Of a DNA stretch of 32,630 nucleotides, positions 1 to 6,319 are shown piece by piece; position 1 is the stretch's first letter; every line of letters begins with the position of its first letter. The position numbers were made by a program, and so were the translations under genes. The notes under the pieces were generated by a model. It made no database searches. It was given only the letters and a program-made list of their open reading frames with translations, and was not told the DNA's origin. The stretch comes from Syntrophorhabdaceae bacterium (GTDB lineage Bacteria > Desulfobacterota > Syntrophorhabdia > Syntrophorhabdales > Syntrophorhabdaceae): assembly GCA_035541755.1 (NCBI GenBank), contig DATKMQ010000051.1, forward strand, positions 1 through 32,630. The letters run 5' to 3'.

Positions 1-1
1 T

Positions 2-367
2 CTCGCTCTGGCAGGTGGTGAAGGGTTGGCCTTAGCCAAGGATATTTACGCCGAGGCGTATACGCGCAGAGAAGAACTCTCGGCGCCCTATGCATCGGTC
101 ATTGACATTGATTCGGGAAAACTTCCCGCCCCTGGTGAGCTCGCCCGATGGAGTTCCGCACAATATGCCGCTGCCGTCCGCCACGATCCACAATGCAGGG
201 AATTCAATCCGAGCTTGAGGCAACTCCTCCATGTGGGTTACAAGATCGCTGCGGAGAAAGGTGAGAGGTATCTCGGTCTTGTGCGCGCAAGTGAGGCAAC
301 TATCGCTCCCAACGTAACCCAAAATCTCTTCGAGCGCCACATCAAGCCTCTGTTTCTCGACAGCTAA
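2..367 (+). CDS. C-terminal end of a gene cut by the window edge; possibly tagaturonate-epimerase (UxaE)-like
   Basis: The reading frame is open from base 2 to the stop at 365-367, with no ribosome binding site before the TTG at 26, so this is most likely the last ~121 residues of a longer protein whose start lies outside the window. The visible part contains L-R-Q-L-L-H-V-G-Y-K and ends with N-V-T-Q-N-L-F-E-R-H-I-K-P-L-F-L. This ending resembles, from memory, the C-terminus of tagaturonate epimerase (UxaE) family proteins, in which a histidine-bearing helix and an E-R-H-x-x-P-L-F tail follow the TIM-barrel core. Those enzymes interconvert hexuronate ketoses in sugar-acid breakdown. The assignment rests only on this pattern and could be wrong; no catalytic site is visible in the fragment. 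Confidence 0.4.
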   Translation, partial: LALAGGEGLALAKDIYAEAYTRREELSAPYASVIDIDSGKLPAPGELARWSSAQYAAAVRHDPQCREFNPSLRQLLHVGYKIAAEKGERYLGLVRASEATIAPNVTQNLFERHIKPLFLDS

Positions 368-582
368 TGCAAAAGACAGCCTTCTGCGCTTCGGTTGTCA
401 GAGTCCGTTTGAGGCGAGCACAAAGCTTTTGCCTTGAAGTTTGACCTGCGTTGATGGAAAATAGGCTCGTGGGTGCAATCACCGATCGTGCGCCTGCGGA
501 CGGACCGGAGAAAGAGTCACCTAGACCACCTTGTTCGGAATCCGCTCATAGGTCCATCTCGCCGCAGGAAGGAGACAGTAAC

Positions 583-963
583 ATGGTAAAATTCATCTTT
601 TGTGCGAGGCGTCGATCCGATATGACTCGGGCCGAGTTCCAGGACTACTGGCTCAACCATCACGCCCCCTTGTTCAAAGAATTCGCTGACACATACAGGG
701 CCATCCGTTATGTGCAGAGTCACACAATCGACTCCCCGCTTAACGAGAACGTGAGGAAGATCAGAGGCTTGTCCGAGGCATACGACGGGGTGGGTGAAAT
801 ATGGTGGGAATCAGAGGAAGATTTTCTTGCCGCCATTAACTCTCCGGAAGGTCAGAAGCTTAGGGCCATATTTCTGGAAGATGAGGCGAGGTTCGTAGAT
901 TCTGCCCTGTCATCGGCCTTCTTTACTGTTGAGCATGTGATCGTTGACGGGAAAGTTGGATAA
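583..963 (+). CDS. EthD-domain protein
   Basis: A 126-residue protein starting at the ATG at 583, preceded by a good Shine-Dalgarno (GGAAGGAG, 567-574). The frame is open further upstream to 451, but that stretch has low-complexity, non-conserved residues, so the shorter start is preferred. The N-terminus reads M-V-K-F-I-F-C-A-R-R-R-S-D-M-T, followed by an F-x-x-Y-W-x-x-H-H-A-P segment near residues 20-30, the hallmark of EthD-like dimeric alpha/beta-barrel proteins. Family members are small ferredoxin-fold proteins. Some accompany ether or aromatic degradation and others are quinone or polyketide tailoring factors. The exact substrate cannot be read from the sequence. It lies 89 bases before the DUF488 gene on the same strand, and the two may be co-transcribed. 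Confidence 0.8.
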   Translation: MVKFIFCARRRSDMTRAEFQDYWLNHHAPLFKEFADTYRAIRYVQSHTIDSPLNENVRKIRGLSEAYDGVGEIWWESEEDFLAAINSPEGQKLRAIFLEDEARFVDSALSSAFFTVEHVIVDGKVG

Positions 964-1052
964 CGCAAAATCCGGCCCAACCCCCGGATGCAGTCCACAG
1001 TCGTGAGACGACTCGGGCTCACCGGCAGGTCGGGCGTGATAAGGGGTGATTC

Positions 1053-1445
1053 ATGGCTATAAGAATTGTCCAGCTTGGCACAGTAAGAGCCAAAGATGAA
1101 GGCACCCGCATCGGAACGGTCCGCCGCCCACCGAGGGGTGTGCCGAAAAGCGAGTTCGCGTCAGAGAACTGGTATGACGTCTGGCTCCCTAACCTGGCGC
1201 CAAGCGTGGAAACTATGAAACTCGGGCAGCAGGCTGAGACACCCGCCGAATGGGCGGCATTCACCAAAAAGTACCGCGCCGAGATGACCCTCCCCGAGAA
1301 TGCTCGAACCATCGAGCTACTCGCAGCTCTGTCCCACCAGACAAATTTCTCGGTGGGCTGTTACTGCGAAAACGAATCGCATTGCCATCGTTCCGTGCTC
1401 AAGGAACTTTTCGCCGAAAAAGGGGCTAAGCTGGCGCAGACGTAA
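1053..1445 (+). CDS. DUF488 family protein
   Basis: A 130-residue protein beginning at the ATG at 1053, with a purine-rich AAGGGGTG ribosome site 5 bases upstream. It has the N-terminal G-T-V-R-R-P-P-R-G-V-P-K-S block, the central Y-D-V-W-L-P-N-L-A-P-S block, and a C-terminal G-C-Y-C-E-N-E-S-H-C-H-R-S-V-L motif (around residues 104-118). All three are characteristic of DUF488. The cysteine/histidine cluster suggests a metal site or a redox-active thiol. Family biochemistry is poorly known, so no reaction is proposed. Its length is typical for the short form of the family. The downstream iclR-type gene appears to have its own promoter. Confidence 0.85.
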   Translation: MAIRIVQLGTVRAKDEGTRIGTVRRPPRGVPKSEFASENWYDVWLPNLAPSVETMKLGQQAETPAEWAAFTKKYRAEMTLPENARTIELLAALSHQTNFSVGCYCENESHCHRSVLKELFAEKGAKLAQT

Positions 1446-1534
1446 ATGTCCGCCGCAACATGATCGTTTGCGTCAAAGCGTGGCCTGAAATCCAGTCCTA
1501 TACTGGTCTATATCTAACTATTACAATGTTATAC

Positions 1535-1563
1535 TTGACATCAGACATGCCTCGGACTTAAAC
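1535..1563 (+). promoter_or_regulatory. Candidate sigma-70 promoter for the IclR-type gene
   Basis: A consensus -35 hexamer TTGACA (1535-1540) is followed, after a 17-base spacer, by TTAAAC (1558-1563), an imperfect -10. The spacing and the perfect -35 favour a real promoter. It lies about 57 bases upstream of the GTG start at 1620, in an AT-richer gap after the DUF488 gene. Confidence 0.45.
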
Positions 1564-1619
1564 TGCGAATCTTATGATACAGAAATAGTTTCTGCCTGCA
1601 GAAAGATGGAGAATCACCG

Positions 1620-2468
1620 GTGAAGTCCTCCAAGAAAAAGCAGAAAAAGAGCTATTCGCAATTCGTACCCGCCGTTGAGCAGGCCACGAGAATCCTTCAG
1701 TATCTTTCTTCGTCATCCGGACTAAAGGCAAATCTGACAAGTATCTGCAAGTATGTGGGTATCCACGCAAGCAAAGGCTATGCTCTCCTCAATACACTGC
1801 AAAAGTCGGGTTATGTCAATCGAGATCAAAGCACCAAACTATACTCCCTGGGCTTGAGCCTAATCTGGATCGGCCAGAAGGCGTTGGAAGGGGTCCACGT
1901 CAAAGAAGTCGCAAAGCCCTTTCTCGAGGGTCTCGCGGGAGAAACGCACAGCACGGCACTGTTTGGAATGATCGCGGCAGATCAGATTGTAATCGTTGGA
2001 AAGCACGACCCTGACCACGACGTGGGGGTTACCCTTCGTCTCGGATATGCCGTACCCCTCACCTATTCCGCCCCCGGTAAGGCCATAGTAGCGTTTCTTC
2101 CGGAGAGGGAACAGAAGGAGCTTCTTGGAGGGAGTACCCTCTTCTTTCACGGAGAATATCCATCTGACCTCGATCGTCAAAAGCTTACCCGGGAACTTGA
2201 TGAGTGCAGGCGAATAGGCTATGCAAAAGCCCCCGGGAAAGGAAATCCTTTGGTGAGGGTTCTCGCGTCACCCGTACTCGGCCCTACAGCTTACCCGCTC
2301 GGTGTCCTCTTCGTTATTGGCATTTTTCCAGAATCTATCGAGGCTTCCTATGGCGGAAAAATCGCGGAGGCGGCGCGACAACTTTCGGCGATCCTGGGGT
2401 CGGATGCAACCTGGCCTTCCGCAGAGGCGGTGGAGCACGCCGCGCGAGTACACGGTCGGAAACATTAA
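1620..2468 (+). CDS. IclR-family transcriptional regulator
   Basis: A 282-residue protein starting at GTG 1620, behind a weak GATGGAG site. After a lysine-rich N-terminus, residues ~15-80 form a winged helix-turn-helix: a V-P-A-V-E-Q-A-T-R-I-L lead, the recognition region H-A-S-K-G-Y-A-L-L-N-T-L, then G-Y-V-N-R-D and Y-S-L-G-L. Residues ~90-265 match the IclR effector-binding domain, including the S-A-P-G-K-A-I-V-A-F-L-P segment. IclR proteins bind small carboxylates or aromatic ligands and usually act on adjacent catabolic genes. Here the next genes, starting 249 bases downstream on the same strand, encode exported hydrolases, so they are the obvious candidate targets. That link is inference. 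No alternative ATG start gives a better ribosome site. Confidence 0.9.
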   Translation: MKSSKKKQKKSYSQFVPAVEQATRILQYLSSSSGLKANLTSICKYVGIHASKGYALLNTLQKSGYVNRDQSTKLYSLGLSLIWIGQKALEGVHVKEVAKPFLEGLAGETHSTALFGMIAADQIVIVGKHDPDHDVGVTLRLGYAVPLTYSAPGKAIVAFLPEREQKELLGGSTLFFHGEYPSDLDRQKLTRELDECRRIGYAKAPGKGNPLVRVLASPVLGPTAYPLGVLFVIGIFPESIEASYGGKIAEAARQLSAILGSDATWPSAEAVEHAARVHGRKH

Positions 2469-2579
2469 ATACACGTACCGTCGCTTCCCACGTCAAAGAC
2501 CGGCTGGAAGTGCCGGAACAAATCTATAAGGATATAAACCGCGTGGAACACAGTTTTCACAATGGTACAAAAAGCGGAA

Positions 2580-2621
2580 CCACAACCCTTAAGTGGCATA
2601 CATGCCTCTCAAGGGTTGTGG
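2580..2621 (+). promoter_or_regulatory. Nested palindrome in the leader of the first CocE-type gene
   Basis: Perfect 11-base arms CCACAACCCTT (2580-2590) and AAGGGTTGTGG (2611-2621) enclose a second perfect palindrome GGCAT-AC-ATGCC (2595-2606). In RNA this would form a two-stage hairpin ending about 95 bases before the start codon at 2717. No T-run follows, so it is not a normal terminator. It could be a double-stranded operator for the upstream IclR protein or a 5' UTR structure. The rest of the 2469-2716 gap shows no convincing promoter. Confidence 0.5.
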
Positions 2622-2716
2622 AGACAAAGGAGGTGGACAGGGCAAGTGTTATTCGTGTCAGCTTATTGGATCTTACGAAGAAACAGCAGGCGTTTTCATC
2701 AAGAAAGGAGGATCAG

Positions 2717-4858
2717 ATGAAGTTTAGACGTGCAATTGGTATCGGTATTATCACAACTCTTGTTTTAACATTTTGTTTCATATCATTGAGTTTAGCTGGT
2801 CCGGTCGTGCTGACCCAGCCGGGAGTATACAGCAGGTATAACACTCCGGATTATGATGGTTGGAAGAGGATCTCCGTGTATGTGCCCGTCCGAGACGGCA
2901 CAAAGCTCGCGGTCGATATCTACAGGCCGACCAAGGCCGGTGTGATGGAACAGGCTCCCCTGCCCGTCATCTTTCAGTTCACGGGATACCGCCGTGCCAC
3001 ATACACTTCCCTCACCAACAAAACCATACATTATCCCGACACAACCTTCACAAAATACGGTTATGTCATGGTATACGCCGACACGCGGGGCAAGGGCGCC
3101 TCTTACGGCACTCGCATGGAAATGTGTGACCGGACTGAAGCTATGGACGGCCATGATCTCGTCCAGTGGATAGGCTCACAGCCATGGTCTGACGGAAACG
3201 TCGGCATGTGGGGAGCCTCCTACACGGGGAATACGCAGGTTGAAACGGCAAGCAATACGCCGAAATACCTGAAAACCGTCATCCCCGAGTGGACCGATTA
3301 CGCCAAATATGATGCCACGTACCGGGGAGGCATGCACAGGACAACAGCCGGCGGAGGCGAAACTCAGGATGATTCCATTACGGTCCCTGTGGACGAAGAT
3401 ACGGTTGATGCGAACAACAACGGTATCACGGACATGCTCGAGGCAGCGATTGCGCAGCACGTGGCCCCTTATCTACCCACGTCATATCTCTATTTGAACT
3501 TTATCGCCAGAATGCCATACCGCGACAGCTATGATAGTGACGTAGGCAAACTGGGAGAATACTGGATCAATGCGGCCAATTACCCGTACTTCAAGGCCGA
3601 AAAAGAGGCAGGCATTGCCTTCTATCAGGTAGGCGGATGGTATGATCTGTTCGGGCGGGATACGCTCATCGGCTACAACAACTTGAAGAAACATGGAAAG
3701 ATGTTTCTGGCGCCATTTGGTCATTTCGGCGGGACAACCCCCGGCATCGTCCTGAACCAAGAATTCCTGCGCTGGTTTGACTACTGGCTCAAGGGCATCG
3801 ACGACGAAATAATGAGCGAACCCCCTGTGTACTACTATACAGTCAACGCCCCTACGGGAACAGAGTGGAGATTCTCGCCGCAGTTCCCGCTCGGCGAAGA
3901 GAAGTATGTGAAGTACTACCTGGCCTCAGGACCTTCAGGAAGCAATCCCGTTTCAGTGCTGGACGGAGGGCTCAGCACCGTTGCTCCGACGGCCAAGAAC
4001 GGCGGCCAGGACAGCTACAAGCAGAATTACAACCCTGTATGCACGGCAATGATGGGCAACTGCAGTTATGATCAATGGTCTTTGACCTATACTACGGATG
4101 TTCTCTCCAAAGACCTGCAAGTGACCGGTTCGCCGATCGTGCATCTCTGGGCCGCGTCAACCGCAACAGACCAGGATTTCTTCGCGGATCTGGAAGATAT
4201 CGATGCCAACGGTAAAGTCGTCAAGGTCGTGGCGACACAGGGGAGGCTTCGGGCCTCACATCGCAGCCTTGCTAAAGCCCCATTCGATAACCTGGGACTC
4301 CCCTGGCACCGCGAGTATCAGCAAGACATGGTCCCGCTCACTCCGAACGCTCCCACGGAACTTGTCTTCGACATTCTTCCCACCTCGTATATCTTCCCGG
4401 CGGGTCACAGGATGAGAGTGGTAGTCATGGCAGCGAGCAAGCAGGCATTGAATTATCTCACGCCCGACTCAACCGTAACCATTTACCATGACAAGAAACA
4501 TGCGTCGTACGTGAGCCTGCCGATTATAGACAAACTCAACGTCTTTCAGGGCACAGTCACAATGCACACCCGGCAGGATCAATACAGCGGTCCTGCGGAC
4601 CTCTATGCTTCCCCGGAAGGCATCTATCTTAGCTACGCCGGCAAATGGCTGAAATGGAAAACGGAAAGAGCCTGGGATGGGGATTGGAGAGGCTATTTCC
4701 TGCGTGATGCAGAGTGTTTCAAGGGTGATACAGAGCACTTCATGGGTGAGGGCAAATCGGGACACATATCCGTAGTCGTTTCATCCAATCCAAAAGGCCC
4801 CTTCAACGCTATTGCCGAGGGATGGGGGATAGACTTCAAAGGTACATTTAAGTATTAG
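2717..4858 (+). CDS. Exported CocE/NonD-family hydrolase (peptidase S15 fold), intact triad
   Basis: A 713-residue protein from ATG 2717 with a strong AAAGGAGG site; the open frame extends upstream to 2204, but only this start gives a signal peptide (residues 1-27, positively charged start, hydrophobic core, A-x-A-like cleavage before G-P). The alpha/beta-hydrolase core shows the nucleophile elbow G-M-W-G-A-S-Y-T-G (Ser168), the acid in G-G-W-Y-D (Asp310) and the base in P-F-G-H-F-G-G (His336), matching the Ser-Asp-His order of cocaine esterase and X-Pro dipeptidyl peptidases. Residues ~395-605 form the jelly-roll domain (G-S-P-I-V-H-L-W, D-x-D-F-F-A-D-L). The last ~100 residues are aromatic-rich and unrecognised. 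Likely an exported esterase, amidase or peptidase; substrate unknown. It is paralogous to the gene at 6320. Confidence 0.88.
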   Translation: MKFRRAIGIGIITTLVLTFCFISLSLAGPVVLTQPGVYSRYNTPDYDGWKRISVYVPVRDGTKLAVDIYRPTKAGVMEQAPLPVIFQFTGYRRATYTSLTNKTIHYPDTTFTKYGYVMVYADTRGKGASYGTRMEMCDRTEAMDGHDLVQWIGSQPWSDGNVGMWGASYTGNTQVETASNTPKYLKTVIPEWTDYAKYDATYRGGMHRTTAGGGETQDDSITVPVDEDTVDANNNGITDMLEAAIAQHVAPYLPTSYLYLNFIARMPYRDSYDSDVGKLGEYWINAANYPYFKAEKEAGIAFYQVGGWYDLFGRDTLIGYNNLKKHGKMFLAPFGHFGGTTPGIVLNQEFLRWFDYWLKGIDDEIMSEPPVYYYTVNAPTGTEWRFSPQFPLGEEKYVKYYLASGPSGSNPVSVLDGGLSTVAPTAKNGGQDSYKQNYNPVCTAMMGNCSYDQWSLTYTTDVLSKDLQVTGSPIVHLWAASTATDQDFFADLEDIDANGKVVKVVATQGRLRASHRSLAKAPFDNLGLPWHREYQQDMVPLTPNAPTELVFDILPTSYIFPAGHRMRVVVMAASKQALNYLTPDSTVTIYHDKKHASYVSLPIIDKLNVFQGTVTMHTRQDQYSGPADLYASPEGIYLSYAGKWLKWKTERAWDGDWRGYFLRDAECFKGDTEHFMGEGKSGHISVVVSSNPKGPFNAIAEGWGIDFKGTFKY

Positions 4859-4873
4859 ACCTGTTGATATTTG

Positions 4874-4920
4874 GTCTTTTCCGGGGGCATTCGGTTGGGG
4901 GGATTGCCTCCGGAAAAGAC
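4874..4920. terminator. Large inverted repeat after the first CocE-type gene
   Basis: Perfect 11-base arms GTCTTTTCCGG (4874-4884) and CCGGAAAAGAC (4910-4920) flank a G-rich 25-base loop, 15 bases past the stop codon. There is no T-run downstream, so termination would be weak or factor-assisted. It may instead protect the 3' end of the message. The remaining leader, 4921-5077, contains an isolated AAGGAGGT at 4982-4989 without a suitable start codon and otherwise nothing recognisable. Confidence 0.5.
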
Positions 4921-5077
4921 TTGCAGGAGCAAAAGTCGATATGGTCACGCGCATCAGATCTCAAAAGGATCGAATAAACTTAAGGAGGTACAAAAGAGAC
5001 AATTTCGCTGTGAATGAAACGAGGGTACACAAGATGTTTTGTGTTTTACAAGTGAAAAACATCAAGGAGGAATTACC

Positions 5078-6016
5078 ATGAACTTTTCTTTCCGCAAGAT
5101 TTACTTTTTTTTGATGATCCTGGCAGTTTGCATGCTTACCACTACCTCTTATGCTGCGGAGTGGGTAAAAGCACCGGAGCTGGCTATGGACAAGTATTAT
5201 GACGTCGTCCGCGAGGCGGCGCCAGGCCTGCCCGGCTGGACAGTCTATCGTCCGGACGATCAAGCATTGATATGGAGCACGCGGGAGAAGCTGCCGATCC
5301 TAATCTGGAGCAACGGCGCCTGCACCGAGACCAACGATGGTGCTTTCTACTTTCTGGAACAGATAGCCGCGCACGGATTCGTGGTTGTGGCCTTCGGTAA
5401 ACCGGATGTTCATGTTGGCGGGAATGGAATCGCCGTGGCCGCCAGGATGGAATCGGCAATAGATTGGGCGACTTCACCTCCCTGGCGTGGTGGACCGTGG
5501 TACTTTAATCAGGTCGATGTCAAGAAGATCGCCACTTCAGGATTTTCATGCGGAGGTGTGGATGCGGAGTATACAGCTGTGACCGACCGGCGAGTGAAAA
5601 CGTCCGTCATCGTGTCGAGCGGCTTCTATCCTGACCTCTTGCCAGGGCAGACCCCTAGTATGTCCGGCCCCCTTGCCCACTCCCGAGATTTGCTCCCGAA
5701 TCTATACGGTCCCATAATTTTCCTCCCAGGTAGTCCCCCGGGAGTTGGTACGACTTCTGATATTGCTTACCCCAATGCTATTGCAAACTACAACCTCATC
5801 TCTACTGTTCCCACTGTTCTTGCGTATCACGCGAATACCGCCCACGGCGGCTACTTAGGTACTGCTCCCACCAGTCTCCAGCTCCAAGCCGTGCAGACCG
5901 TGGTCGATTGGCTGGATGGTATCCTCAACAAAAATCAACAGGCACTCGATTGGGTGATCGGGCCTGATGGGCTCAGCACACTACAAGACTGGACAGTCCA
6001 GTCAAAGGGTTTCTAA
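5078..6016 (+). CDS. Exported alpha/beta hydrolase, polyesterase/chlorophyllase-like
   Basis: A 312-residue protein from ATG 5078, with AAGGAGG seven bases before the start. Residues 1-26 form a clear Sec signal peptide ending T-T-T-S-Y-A-A. The mature part reads as a single alpha/beta-hydrolase domain: strand P-I-L-I-W-S-N-G (73-80), H-G-F-V-V-V-A-F (99-106), nucleophile elbow S-G-F-S-C-G-G (Ser157), a possible acid at Asp228, and base in the T-A-H-G-G-Y block (His256). The layout resembles dienelactone-hydrolase-like and cutinase-like polyester hydrolases, but the family could not be fixed by eye. It sits between two paralogous CocE-type genes and is separated from both by hairpins, so it is probably co-regulated rather than strictly co-transcribed. 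Substrate unknown. Confidence 0.8.
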   Translation: MNFSFRKIYFFLMILAVCMLTTTSYAAEWVKAPELAMDKYYDVVREAAPGLPGWTVYRPDDQALIWSTREKLPILIWSNGACTETNDGAFYFLEQIAAHGFVVVAFGKPDVHVGGNGIAVAARMESAIDWATSPPWRGGPWYFNQVDVKKIATSGFSCGGVDAEYTAVTDRRVKTSVIVSSGFYPDLLPGQTPSMSGPLAHSRDLLPNLYGPIIFLPGSPPGVGTTSDIAYPNAIANYNLISTVPTVLAYHANTAHGGYLGTAPTSLQLQAVQTVVDWLDGILNKNQQALDWVIGPDGLSTLQDWTVQSKGF

Positions 6017-6027
6017 TAATCACCAAG

Positions 6028-6056
6028 GGAGAGGGCCGAAAGCCCTCTCCTCTTCT
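6028..6056 (+). terminator. Rho-independent terminator after the alpha/beta hydrolase gene
   Basis: Perfect 9-base stem GGAGAGGGC (6028-6036) / GCCCTCTCC (6042-6050) with a CGAAA loop, then a pyrimidine tail TCTTCTTTC. It starts 11 bases after the stop codon. The position and the stable GNRA-like loop make termination likely. Confidence 0.8.
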
Positions 6057-6269
6057 TTCAACTGGCGAGGAGGCTGCTCAGTTGATCGCTCACCGGAGAA
6101 TCACCCCCGGTCAGACCCCTACGGCAGTGAAAAGAGGGGGAATTTGTGCAAGTAAGACGGTAAATACCATCTGGACGGGAATGCACGCAACCCGGATACA
6201 TACAGTATAGATATGAAGTAGAACGTCGATTCTGGTGGTAAGCAATAGCACGTAAAGAGAATCATCGTA

Positions 6270-6303
6270 CTAAGCCGTGGATTTCGGCTTAGATCTATTT
6301 TTT
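6270..6303 (+). terminator. Terminator-like hairpin touching the ribosome site of the second CocE-type gene
   Basis: Perfect 8-base stem CTAAGCCG (6270-6277) / CGGCTTAG (6285-6292), then ATCTA and six T residues (6298-6303). The CAGGAGGA ribosome site of the next gene begins only about four bases later. Because a terminator already follows the upstream gene (6028-6056), this second one fits an attenuator controlling read-through into the gene at 6320. The rest of the 6057-6269 leader contains several short imperfect hairpins but no riboswitch class I recognise. Confidence 0.6.
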
Positions 6304-6319
6304 GCACAGGAGGATCAGC

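Noticed and set aside
2204-2716. Open in-frame extension of the first CocE-type protein upstream into the iclR gene
   Set aside because: No ribosome site near any start there, and the extension would bury the signal peptide that begins at 2717.
2646-2720. A 24-residue GTG reading frame after AAAGGAGGT whose TGA overlaps the ATG at 2717, like a coupled leader peptide
   Set aside because: The ribosome site is about 12 bases from the GTG, the peptide has no recognisable features, and the paralogous gene at 6320 has no equivalent.
6057-6269. Possible known riboswitch or group II intron fragment in the leader of the second CocE-type gene
   Set aside because: None of the conserved cores I know (SAM, TPP, cobalamin, FMN, glycine, T-box, or intron domain V) is present.
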